Positions 1 through 5,558 of a stretch of DNA of 8,668 nucleotides are shown here, one piece after another. The notes beneath the pieces were generated by a model. It searched no databases and was not told the origin of the DNA. It saw only the letters and a program-made list of their open reading frames with translations. This DNA comes from Collinsella sp. (lineage in GTDB: Bacteria; Actinomycetota; Coriobacteriia; Coriobacteriales; Coriobacteriaceae), in contig DXMG01000016.1 in assembly GCA_019414325.1 (NCBI GenBank), forward strand, positions 20,080-28,747. Reading direction: 5' to 3'. How positions within the stretch are numbered: position 1 is the stretch's first letter; each line of letters begins with the position of its first letter. The position numbers and the translations under genes are program-made.

Positions 1-100
1 CAATGGCGAACAGGTCGCTGTCCGTCACGCGAGCCAAGTGGTTTGCAACGTCCATCGTGGTTCCCGATGCACTGAAATATGCCACAAGTGTCTTAGTCAT
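1..100 (-). CDS. Flavodoxin-family protein, N-terminal part only (cut by window edge)
   Basis: Only the first 33 codons are visible. They read MTKTLVAYFSASGTT, then MDVANHLARVTDSDLFAI. A first beta strand followed directly by the S-A-S-G-T-T phosphate loop (about residues 10-15) is the FMN-phosphate-binding signature of flavodoxins. In the family, FMN carries electrons or the protein acts as an NAD(P)H-dependent flavin oxidoreductase in the cytoplasm. The ATG is at 98-100, preceded on the minus strand by a GAAAGGGA ribosome site. It starts 59 bases after the stop of the 79-residue gene and is probably the fourth gene of the reductase operon. The rest of the protein is outside the window, so short flavodoxin and longer oxidoreductase cannot be told apart. 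Confidence 0.85.
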   Translation of the reverse strand, partial: MTKTLVAYFSASGTTMDVANHLARVTDSDLFAI

Positions 101-159
101 TGGAGTCCCTTTCGTTGCTGCGGTTTAGGCTTTATGGTGAGGTGCTATTAAGTGACGCC

Positions 160-399
160 TCATGGCTGCGATGCTGAGCGGCTTGAACAGCATCCGGTCG
201 AGGCGCTGCGTAGCCGATAGATGAGATAGTCAAGGCATTCGAGCTTCTGTTGCCCCGCGTGTATGTCGTTGAGCAATTCGCGGCGATGCCGTTTTAGTAG
301 GCAAATGCGCGCGCAGTCGCTGGCGGCCGAGCTGTACAGCTCGATGAGATCTTCGCTGCAGCCGGCGTCGTGTAGGCCGTTGATGATGTTGTCGTTCAT
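160..399 (-). CDS. Small helical protein of unknown function, 79 aa
   Basis: The protein starts MNDNIINGLHDAGCSEDLIE and is predicted to be almost entirely alpha-helical. It has no signal peptide or membrane segment. Its most distinctive part is about residues 40-63, with the pattern H-R-x-E-L-L-x-x-I-H-x-x-Q-x-x-L-x-C-L-D-Y-L-I-Y. This resembles the C-terminal coiled-coil tail of MerR-type regulators (HR..L...I..L...LD.LDYKI), but no DNA-binding helix-turn-helix is present. From memory, similar small proteins occur unannotated beside reductase genes in gut Firmicutes and Actinobacteria; this was not searched. The start at 397-399 is preferred over an upstream one (471) because it lies 4 bases past the stop of the YajO-like reductase gene, which suggests translational coupling; its own ribosome site is weak. 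It has cysteines near residues 18, 33, 57, 73 and 74. The serine/cysteine-rich last dozen residues look unstructured. Confidence 0.75.
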   Translation of the reverse strand: MNDNIINGLHDAGCSEDLIELYSSAASDCARICLLKRHRRELLNDIHAGQQKLECLDYLIYRLRSASTGCCSSRSASQP

Positions 400-403
400 G
401 TCG

Positions 404-1423
404 TCACTTTGCGATTTTGACTTTGGTAGTGCCGGCAAGCGGCTTTTCACCGGGACGGGCCTTGGGACCAACGAGCGCGTGCGGTTGATAGAGCTCTTCG
501 AGGAACTCGATCTCGGCGGGGGAGAGCGTTATGTCGAGCGCGGCCACGGCGTCGTCGACGCGCTCGGGCTTGGAGCAGCCCACGATGGGGGCCTCGACGC
601 CACGTGCCCAGTGCCATGCCAGCGCAATCTGCGCCATCGGCACGTCATGATCGGCGGCAATCTTGGCCACGCGCTCAATGACGGGCATGTCGATGGCGCG
701 ATCATGGTCGTACTTGTTGGCCATGGTCGTGTCGGTGGTGCCACGTGTGCTCGAGCTTTCCCACGTGGGGCGGCAGAGGTGTCCCGACGCCAGGGGGCTG
801 TATGGCGTAAGGGCCATGTCAAACTGGCGGCACACCGGAATCATCTCCCGCTCGTCCTCTCGGTACAGCAGGTTGTAGTGGCACTGCATGCTCGTAAAGG
901 GCGCCCATCCGTGGTCGCGCGCGACGATCTGCAGGTTGTGCAGCTGGTAAGCATACATAGCGCTGGCGCCGAGCGCGCGAACCTTGCCCTCGCGCACCAG
1001 ATCATCGAGCGCTTCCATGGTCTCTTCCATGGGAACGTCGTAATCGAAGCGGTGAATGATGTAGAGGTCTAGGTAATCGGTGCCCAAGCGCTTGAGCGAG
1101 CCTTCGATCTCGCGTTTGATGGCGTCGGCGGAAAGGCCGCCTTCGTTGAAGTGAACCTTGCTAGCCAGCACGACGCTCTCGCGAGCGATTCCCAGATTGC
1201 GCAGGGCGGCGCAAATGTACTCTTCGCTCGTGCCAAAGCTGTAGCAGTTCGCGGTATCGATAAAGTTGATTCCGGTGTCGAGTGCGCGTTTGATGACGGC
1301 GCGTGTGTCGTCGGGTCCGATGGTCCACTGATGAAAGTCGGGGCTGGGCTCGCCAAAGCTCATGCCTCCCAGGCAGAGTTTAGAGACTTTAATGCCGGAA
1401 TGGCCAAGGGTTGTGTACTGCAT
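404..1423 (-). CDS. Aldo/keto reductase, YajO-like
   Basis: This is a cytoplasmic NADPH-dependent (beta/alpha)8-barrel oxidoreductase of 339 aa, close to the usual 320-340. The catalytic tetrad is visible: D56 and Y61 in FIDTANCY, K89 in LASK, H124 in YIIHRFD. It opens MQYTTLGHSGIKVSKLCLGG. By recall, several blocks match E. coli YajO: the SMQxHYNLxYREEEREM-like segment near residue 180, the APIVGCSKPE cofactor loop and the LSPAEI..LE..Y.PH end. The natural substrate is unknown; small aldehydes or sugar-derived carbonyls are plausible. The ATG at 1421-1423 was chosen over a longer frame start (1498) because family homology begins here. It has the site TAGGAG at 1428-1433, whose TAG is also the stop codon of the upstream reductase. 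It is the second gene of the minus-strand operon, so it is likely co-regulated by the divergent LysR protein. Confidence 0.93.
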   Translation of the reverse strand: MQYTTLGHSGIKVSKLCLGGMSFGEPSPDFHQWTIGPDDTRAVIKRALDTGINFIDTANCYSFGTSEEYICAALRNLGIARESVVLASKVHFNEGGLSADAIKREIEGSLKRLGTDYLDLYIIHRFDYDVPMEETMEALDDLVREGKVRALGASAMYAYQLHNLQIVARDHGWAPFTSMQCHYNLLYREDEREMIPVCRQFDMALTPYSPLASGHLCRPTWESSSTRGTTDTTMANKYDHDRAIDMPVIERVAKIAADHDVPMAQIALAWHWARGVEAPIVGCSKPERVDDAVAALDITLSPAEIEFLEELYQPHALVGPKARPGEKPLAGTTKVKIAK

Positions 1424-1427
1424 GATG

Positions 1428-1433
1428 CTCCTA
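1428..1433 (-). promoter_or_regulatory. Ribosome binding site TAGGAG that contains the upstream stop codon
   Basis: On the minus strand the sequence reads TAGGAGCATC then ATG. The TAG ends the first aldo/keto reductase and also forms the first half of the Shine-Dalgarno site of the second, four bases from its start. This arrangement favours re-initiation by terminating ribosomes and fixes the start codon of the YajO-like gene. Confidence 0.7.
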
Positions 1434-2279
1434 TTTCTGGCTCTCAACGTCGGGGTGCCAGGCGGCATATTGCGCAAGCTTCTCGGGCGTGCGCTCATAG
1501 AAGGGTTTCCCGCGATCGAGGGTAGCCATGGCGGTCATGTCGCTGTCCGTGAGCTCGAAGTCGAAGACATCGATGTTGTCGGCGATGTGCGTCGGATTCT
1601 TGGAGCCTGGAATGACGATATTTCCCTCTTGGATATGCCAACGCATAATGATTTGAGCAGGCGTTTTGCCATACTTGACAGCGAGGTCGCGCACGACGGG
1701 CTCGTTCATGATGCTGCTGTTACCGCGCCCGCCGAGCGGGTACCACGCCTGCAATGCAATGTCGTGCTGGGCGAGCAACTTCTTCAGTTCGGTCTGCGGG
1801 AAATACGGATGGCACTCGACCTGAATAAGGGATGGAACGATCTCGCAATTTGCGAGAAGCTTCTCGATTTCGTTCTCGTCGAAATTGGAGATTCCGATGG
1901 AGCGGAGCTTACCTTCCTTGTACGCGATCTCAAGCTTCTCATAGCCCGCCAAGTAGTCGCCTGCGGGTTGGTGCAGAATCATGAGGTCGATGTAAGGTGT
2001 GTTCAGACGCTCGAGCGTTTCGTCGACGGCGGTGTCGCTATTGTAAAAATAGGGCCAGAGCTTGGTTTCGAGAAACACGTTTTCGTGCGGCGAGTCTGAT
2101 TCGCGCACGCCACGACCCACTGCTCGCTCATTCACGTATGCATTGGCAGTGTCGATGAGCTCATACCCCATGCCGAGTGCGGAGGTAACCGACGATTGGG
2201 CATCGTCGGGTTTAAGCAGATACGTGCCAAGTCCTAGCTGGGGGATTTTGATGCCGTTATTGAGCGTGATGTATTCCAT
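1431..2279 (-). CDS. Aldo/keto reductase, AKR5 / 2,5-diketo-gluconate reductase type
   Basis: This is a second cytoplasmic NADPH-dependent carbonyl reductase, 282 aa and full length for the short AKR5-like class. It starts MEYITLNNGIKIPQLGLGTY. The tetrad is D43 and Y48 in LIDTANAY, K73 in LETKLW and H103 in MILHQP. Further hallmarks are the G-I-S-N-F strand end, the QVECHPYFPQ segment and the IPGSKNP cofactor-binding loop near the C-terminus. The class reduces methylglyoxal, other aldehydes and keto sugars; the substrate here cannot be read from sequence. It is probably the first gene of the operon, expressed from the divergent regulatory gap. Its AGAAAGGAAG ribosome site lies just upstream of the ATG at 2277-2279. 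Its stop codon (1431-1433) is 7 bases from the next start, so translation of the two reductases is probably coupled. Confidence 0.94.
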   Translation of the reverse strand: MEYITLNNGIKIPQLGLGTYLLKPDDAQSSVTSALGMGYELIDTANAYVNERAVGRGVRESDSPHENVFLETKLWPYFYNSDTAVDETLERLNTPYIDLMILHQPAGDYLAGYEKLEIAYKEGKLRSIGISNFDENEIEKLLANCEIVPSLIQVECHPYFPQTELKKLLAQHDIALQAWYPLGGRGNSSIMNEPVVRDLAVKYGKTPAQIIMRWHIQEGNIVIPGSKNPTHIADNIDVFDFELTDSDMTAMATLDRGKPFYERTPEKLAQYAAWHPDVESQK

Positions 2280-2324
2280 GCGCTTCCTTTCTCGATGGTT
2301 CTCTTCTGTAACGATAGTTTCGAG

Positions 2325-2352
2325 ATTTGATAATGTATATTGCCTATAGCAA
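2325..2352 (-). promoter_or_regulatory. Candidate promoter of the reductase operon
   Basis: Reading the minus strand, a -35-like TTGCTA (complement of 2347-2352) and a -10-like TCAAAT (complement of 2325-2330) are 16 bases apart. Each matches the sigma-A consensus at four of six positions. Transcription would begin near 2318, giving a leader of about 40 bases with a good ribosome site. The weak match and the overlap of the -35 with a LysR-type box fit an activator-dependent promoter. Inference from sequence only. Confidence 0.4.
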
Positions 2353-2367
2353 CTAGCTAGATATACG
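2340..2367 (+). promoter_or_regulatory. Candidate promoter of the lysR gene
   Basis: A -35-like TTGCCT (2340-2345) and a -10-like TATACG (2362-2367) are separated by 16 bases, each with four of six consensus matches. Transcription would begin near 2374, leaving a leader of about 56 bases. The -10 overlaps the ATAC-N7-GTAT palindrome, so the regulator bound there could block its own promoter, the usual LysR-family negative autoregulation. Confidence 0.4.
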
Positions 2368-2377
2368 GATTATGTAT
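2340..2377. promoter_or_regulatory. Two LysR-type T-N11-A operator boxes
   Basis: Box 1 at 2340-2352 is TTGC-CTATA-GCAA, a perfect 4-base-arm palindrome of exactly T-N11-A form. Box 2 at 2363-2377 is ATAC-N7-GTAT, containing T-N11-A at 2364-2376. This is the same pattern as the recalled BenM/CatM consensus. The centres are 24 bases apart, slightly over two helical turns, as expected for the recognition and activation half-sites of a LysR tetramer. Both lie in the gap between the lysR gene and the operon it most likely controls. Binding is inferred. Confidence 0.55.
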
Positions 2378-2429
2378 GTGAAACGAATTGGACCGAATGA
2401 GGTTCTCCGTTGTGCACGAAGGAGCAAGC

Positions 2430-3311
2430 ATGGAGCTGCGAACGCTGCGTTATTTTCTTGCTGTGGCCCGCGAGGAAAACATGACCGAAGCTGCTAACGT
2501 GCTACATGTGACGCAGCCCACGCTCTCGCGCCAGATAGCCGATTTGGAACGCGAGCTGGGCGTGGAGCTGTTCGAGCGCACCAATCGATCGTGCGTGCTC
2601 ACGAGCGATGGCATGCGCTTGCGCCAGCGTGCCGAGGAGATTGTCTTGCTGGTGGAACAGACCGAGCTAGAGTTGGCGGATCGGGAGCTCGGCATTGCGG
2701 GCGTTATCCGCATTGGCGCCGGCGAAACCAAATCGATGCGGCTGGTGCTTGATGCCTTTGCAGAGCTGCATCGGAATTATCCCGGAGTGACGATTGAGCT
2801 CTACACCGGTAATGCCGATGCGGTGGAGGAGCGTTTGGAGCGTGGCCTGCTCGACTTTGCGTTGTTGCTGGAGCCCGTTAACGTCGAGAAATACGAATGG
2901 ATTCGTATGCCCGAGGCGGATCGAGTCGGTGCTGTTGTTGCCGCGAGCGGTCCATGGGGCGGCCGGGACGTGCTGGCGCCTGCGGACGTGGCGAATATGC
3001 CGCTGCTGGTGAGTTCGCGCACCTCGAATCGAGCGCTGGACCTAGAAGCGTGGTCGAGTGGCGTCCTTAGCGTCGATGAACTCAACATCGTGGGGCATTT
3101 CGACCTGATCGGCAACGCGTCGCATCTGGTGCGTTCGGGCGCTGCGTGTGCGGTTAGCATTGGAAGCTTGCTGCAGATAGATGAAGACAGCGATCTGCGT
3201 TTTGTCCCATTTGAGCCGCCGCTTACCATTGCGTCGTATCTGGTATGGAAAAAATATCGCCTGCGTTCCCGCGCCTGCGAAGAGTTTCTGAACCGTTTGA
3301 ATAGGATGTGA
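2430..3311 (+). CDS. LysR-family transcriptional regulator
   Basis: This is a 293 aa cytoplasmic DNA-binding protein, typical LysR length. Residues 1-60 are the winged helix-turn-helix: MELRTLRYFLAVAREEN, then the recognition helix TQPTLSRQI near residues 28-36 and the LGVELFERT wing. A linker helix follows, and from about residue 90 a periplasmic-binding-protein-like effector domain (GVIRIGAGE near residues 84-92). It ends in a conserved-looking YRLRSRACEEFLNRL helix. The start at 2430 is preferred over a longer frame start (2388) because AAGGAG lies 5 bases before it and the family begins with this sequence. It diverges from the two-reductase operon across 150 bases with two LysR-type boxes, so it is the probable activator of that operon and its own repressor. 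The effector is unknown; a carbonyl compound or an oxidative signal is a guess from the neighbours. Confidence 0.93.
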   Translation: MELRTLRYFLAVAREENMTEAANVLHVTQPTLSRQIADLERELGVELFERTNRSCVLTSDGMRLRQRAEEIVLLVEQTELELADRELGIAGVIRIGAGETKSMRLVLDAFAELHRNYPGVTIELYTGNADAVEERLERGLLDFALLLEPVNVEKYEWIRMPEADRVGAVVAASGPWGGRDVLAPADVANMPLLVSSRTSNRALDLEAWSSGVLSVDELNIVGHFDLIGNASHLVRSGAACAVSIGSLLQIDEDSDLRFVPFEPPLTIASYLVWKKYRLRSRACEEFLNRLNRM

Positions 3312-3334
3312 CAAGGGGGCAGTCCCTTTGCCGC
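3308..3334 (+). repeat. Degenerate palindrome overlapping the lysR stop codon
   Basis: The segment begins GTGACAAGGGGG and ends CCCTTTGCCGC. The outer parts resemble the two halves of a GTGACAAAGGG/CCCTTTGTCAC palindrome in which the right arm has decayed. The TGA stop of lysR (3309-3311) lies inside the left arm. The remaining stem AAGGG/CCCTT is short and has no U-tract, so it is a poor terminator. It occupies most of the 39 bases between lysR and dus, which could therefore be co-transcribed. Confidence 0.35.
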
Positions 3335-3350
3335 ATTGATCTGAGAGTAG

Positions 3351-4310
3351 ATGTTGATGATTCTATCGCTGGCCCCTATGGAGGGGATTACCGGGCATGT
3401 GTTCCGTCGCGTGCACGCGGAGTGCTTCGGTGCGCTCGATTGCTATTACACGCCGTTCTTGCCGCCGCCACGGGTGGGAAACCGCTTTGGTGGCAAGGCG
3501 TTTAAGGAGGTCGACCCTGTCAATAACCAGGGGCTCAACGTAGTGCCTCAGCTGATGTCCAAGAACGCGGACGAGTTTGTGTGGGCGGCACAGGTGCTCG
3601 CCGACATGGGTTATCGCGAGGTCAATCTCAACTTGGGTTGTCCTTCGGGAACGGTTGTCGCCAAGGGCAAGGGTTCGGGTTTCTTGCGCAATCTCGACGA
3701 GCTCGAGGTGTTCTTGAGCGACGTGTGCGAACGCTCGCCGTTGCCGGTGTCGGTCAAGACCAGGCTGGGGTTGGAAAGCGACGACGAATACGAGCGTGTG
3801 CTTGACCTCTATTGCCGCATGCCGCTGGCAGAGCTGATCGTGCATCCGCGCGTGCAAAAGGACCGCTATGCGGGTTCGCCGCGCAAAGAGTTTTACGGCG
3901 AGACGCTGGAGCGGGCGCCGTTCCCGGTGGCCTACAACGGCGACATCTTTGATCTTGAGGAGATGGATGCGCTGGTGGAGGCCTATCCCGGAACGCGTCA
4001 CGTAATGTTGGGGCGCGGCTTGCTTGCGAACCCCGCGCTGGCTCGCATGGTTAAGGGCGGCCCTACTGCCACGGCTGCTGAGCTGCAGCGCTTCCACGAC
4101 ACGCTGTTTGCGGCATATGCGGAAGAGATTGGCGGCAATGCGGTCTTTCGCATGAAGGAGTGGTGGTTCTACGCCAAATGCGCCTTCGCCAATCCCGCTA
4201 ACGTTCACAAGATCGTGCGCAAGACCAAAAAGGTCGACGAATACCGCGCCGCCGTCGAGCGCGTCTTTCGCGAGCAGCCACTTGCGCCCATAGCCCGCTT
4301 TCACGGCTAG
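3351..4310 (+). CDS. tRNA-dihydrouridine synthase (Dus family)
   Basis: This is an FMN enzyme that uses NADPH to reduce specific uridines in the tRNA D-loop to dihydrouridine. At 319 aa it is normal length. The TIM-barrel signatures are in order: LAPMEGITG near residues 7-15 (FMN), Q67 in VVPQLMS, the catalytic cysteine C97 in LNLGCPSG, K136 in SVKTRLG, H165 in IVHPR, N196-G197-D198 and the phosphate-binding LGRGLLANP near 220-228. A helical tRNA-binding domain follows from about 240, with a basic end (HKIVRKTKKVDEYR). Which uridine is modified cannot be read from sequence. Two ATGs six bases apart (3351, 3357) are both possible; the first has GAGAG about four bases away, a weak site. It lies 39 bases after lysR without an obvious promoter and converges on the glutaredoxin gene across a palindrome. 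Confidence 0.95.
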   Translation: MLMILSLAPMEGITGHVFRRVHAECFGALDCYYTPFLPPPRVGNRFGGKAFKEVDPVNNQGLNVVPQLMSKNADEFVWAAQVLADMGYREVNLNLGCPSGTVVAKGKGSGFLRNLDELEVFLSDVCERSPLPVSVKTRLGLESDDEYERVLDLYCRMPLAELIVHPRVQKDRYAGSPRKEFYGETLERAPFPVAYNGDIFDLEEMDALVEAYPGTRHVMLGRGLLANPALARMVKGGPTATAAELQRFHDTLFAAYAEEIGGNAVFRMKEWWFYAKCAFANPANVHKIVRKTKKVDEYRAAVERVFREQPLAPIARFHG

Positions 4311-4319
4311 TTAGTCGTT

Positions 4320-4359
4320 GGGGACGTTCTTTAACGACTAGTCATTTAAGAACGTCCCC
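4320..4359. repeat. 40-base near-perfect palindrome at a convergent gene junction
   Basis: The arms GGGGACGTTCTT (4320-4331) and AAGAACGTCCCC (4348-4359) are exact reverse complements. The centre contains the perfect palindrome GACTAGTC (4336-4343). Overall 18 of 20 symmetric pairs match. The element fills most of the 64-base gap between the dus stop and the glutaredoxin stop on the opposite strand. A hairpin could form in transcripts from either side, so it may act as a bidirectional terminator or mRNA-end stabiliser. There is no U-run, so a plain intrinsic terminator is not supported. It has the look of a dispersed intergenic repeat. Confidence 0.7.
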
Positions 4360-4374
4360 GATGAATATGTTGCA

Positions 4375-4620
4375 CTAGAGCAGGTTCTTCTGTACCCATG
4401 CGATGATGTAGCTCGACTCGTAGAGCGGTTTTCCGTCGATAAACAGGCAGGGAACCTGGCGCTTGCCGCCGATGGCGATAAGCGTCTGCTCGGCATCGGG
4501 ATCGGTCGAGATGTTGCGCTCGGGGATGGTCACGCCGTTATCGGCCAGGAAACGCTTGACCTTTATGCAATACGGGCAGCCGGTCATAACGTACAGCACG
4601 AGCTCGTGATCAGTAGCCAT
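4375..4620 (-). CDS. Glutaredoxin-like thiol-disulfide oxidoreductase
   Basis: An 81 aa protein, normal for a classical glutaredoxin, which reduces disulfides or glutathione/low-molecular-weight thiol adducts in the cytoplasm. It starts MATDHELVLYVMTGCPYC, with the redox motif C15-P-Y-C18 after the first strand. The thioredoxin-fold cis-proline is P57 in KRQVPCLFIDG, followed by an unusual extra cysteine C58. The C-terminal half ends in the YESSYIIAWVQKNL helix. The ATG at 4618-4620 is preferred over an upstream in-frame one (4659) because GGAG precedes it by 4 bases and the fold begins here. It lies 51 bases downstream of the XRE/TipAS-like regulator gene on the same strand and is probably co-transcribed with it. 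Coriobacteria often lack a clear glutathione pathway, so its real partner thiol is uncertain. Confidence 0.93.
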   Translation of the reverse strand: MATDHELVLYVMTGCPYCIKVKRFLADNGVTIPERNISTDPDAEQTLIAIGGKRQVPCLFIDGKPLYESSYIIAWVQKNLL

Positions 4621-4671
4621 AGGTCTCCAATCGGTTGAGGTTTCGATTGAGATACCCAAAGCCGCCGCGGT

Positions 4672-5499
4672 CTATGCGCGAATTAGCGACGACTCGATAA
4701 CCTGAACCAAAAACGCCGTGGCCCCGGTGCCGCAGGGTTTGTCGTAGTAGTCAACAAAACGCTGGTCGGCAAGGTAGCCGCGGGCGAGCCCCAGGTACGC
4801 TTCGTCTTGGGGCTCGCGTCCCCAGTTGAGGCTAATCCAACGACGATGCATCGCAACAAGTTTTTGAGCCTCGATGCTTTTGGGGTCGCCGTCTTCCATG
4901 GCAATCGAGAGCTGGCCCAAAATTGCGCGCTCGAGTTCTTTCATGTCGTTCCAGGTCTGAGGGTCCATATCCAGCAACGACTCGTTTGCCATATCGATCG
5001 CCTCGTCGCCATAGCGCGCTCGCGCCTCGGCACCGTAGCGCTCCTCGTTTTCTTGCACGGAGCGCCAGCGCTCCAGTTGCGGCAGCACGGCGCCCATGAG
5101 CGAGACGGCTTCATCGAGCGACATGCCGGTGTTTTGTGCCAGGCGCGGGGCACAATCCTCGATCATTGCTTCCATTGTGGTGTCGTAGGTGTACTTGCCG
5201 CGGTCGTAGCACCACTTGCAGTAATGGTCGGTCGTGGCGCCCGCGGCATCGGTGCCGCAGTCGTCGGGCGTGAGCACCATGCCGCAGCTCTGACAATAGT
5301 GCTCGGGCATTTCGAGCAGGTGCGACAGTGGCTCTCCGGTAACGGCGGCAATGAGCTTCATCATGTCGATGCCCGGGGTGACTTCGCCGCGCTCCCAACG
5401 GCTCACGGCTTGGCGCGTGACGTAGAGCTTGGCGGCGAGCTGCTCTTGGGTAAGGTTGTTGGCGCGGCGGACGGCGATGAGTTTTTCTGCAAAGGCCAT
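4672..5499 (-). CDS. Transcriptional regulator: XRE helix-turn-helix, zinc ribbon and TipAS-like domain
   Basis: A 275 aa three-part protein. Residues 1-60 are an XRE-type helix-turn-helix (LTQEQLAAKL near 16-25, VTRQAVSRWERG near 27-38). Residues 67-105 form a zinc ribbon with C69-x2-C72 and C94-x2-C97, plus C81 between them, matching the pattern C.SCGM.L....GT...G....YC..CY..G.YT of the Pfam putative zinc-ribbon family. From about residue 145 to the end it resembles TipAS, the ligand-binding domain of the thiopeptide regulator TipAL: ERYGAEAR, HRRWISLNW, GLARGYLADQRF and G.TAFL..VI. In TipAL this domain follows a MerR DNA-binding head, so the head here is different. The ribosome site AAGGAG lies 5 bases before the ATG. 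A ligand-responsive regulator of itself and the downstream glutaredoxin gene is the simplest reading; ligand and targets are unknown. Confidence 0.87.
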   Translation of the reverse strand: MAFAEKLIAVRRANNLTQEQLAAKLYVTRQAVSRWERGEVTPGIDMMKLIAAVTGEPLSHLLEMPEHYCQSCGMVLTPDDCGTDAAGATTDHYCKWCYDRGKYTYDTTMEAMIEDCAPRLAQNTGMSLDEAVSLMGAVLPQLERWRSVQENEERYGAEARARYGDEAIDMANESLLDMDPQTWNDMKELERAILGQLSIAMEDGDPKSIEAQKLVAMHRRWISLNWGREPQDEAYLGLARGYLADQRFVDYYDKPCGTGATAFLVQVIESSLIRA

Positions 5500-5529
5500 G
5501 ACGGCTCCTTTCTGGTGCTTGTTGGCTTA

Positions 5530-5558
5530 AGCATACGCGGCAGCCGATGTCCTTCCAA
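5530..5558 (-). promoter_or_regulatory. Candidate promoter of the XRE/TipAS-glutaredoxin operon
   Basis: On the minus strand TTGGAA (complement of 5553-5558) and TATGCT (complement of 5530-5535) are exactly 17 bases apart, each matching the sigma-A consensus at four of six positions. Transcription would start near 5523, giving a short leader of about 24 bases that includes the AGAAAGGAG ribosome site. Confidence 0.5.

Noticed and set aside
138..162. Possible small hairpin TGAGG...CCTCA over the stop of the 79-residue gene
   Set aside because: Only five pairs with a long loop and no U-run; too weak to call a terminator, and the flavodoxin gene follows in the same direction.
263..2099. Long plus-strand frames (263-1072, 1362-2099) over the reductase operon
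   Set aside because: They are shadows of two aldo/keto reductases with intact catalytic tetrads.
2353..2360. CTAGCTAG palindrome in the divergent gap
   Set aside because: Only eight bases and lying between the two LysR-type boxes; likely chance or part of the AT-rich linker.
3363..4304. 313-codon open frame on the minus strand opposite the dus gene
   Set aside because: It is the antisense shadow of a high-GC gene with complete Dus motifs; its translation is rich in Arg, His and Val with no recognisable family and no ribosome site.
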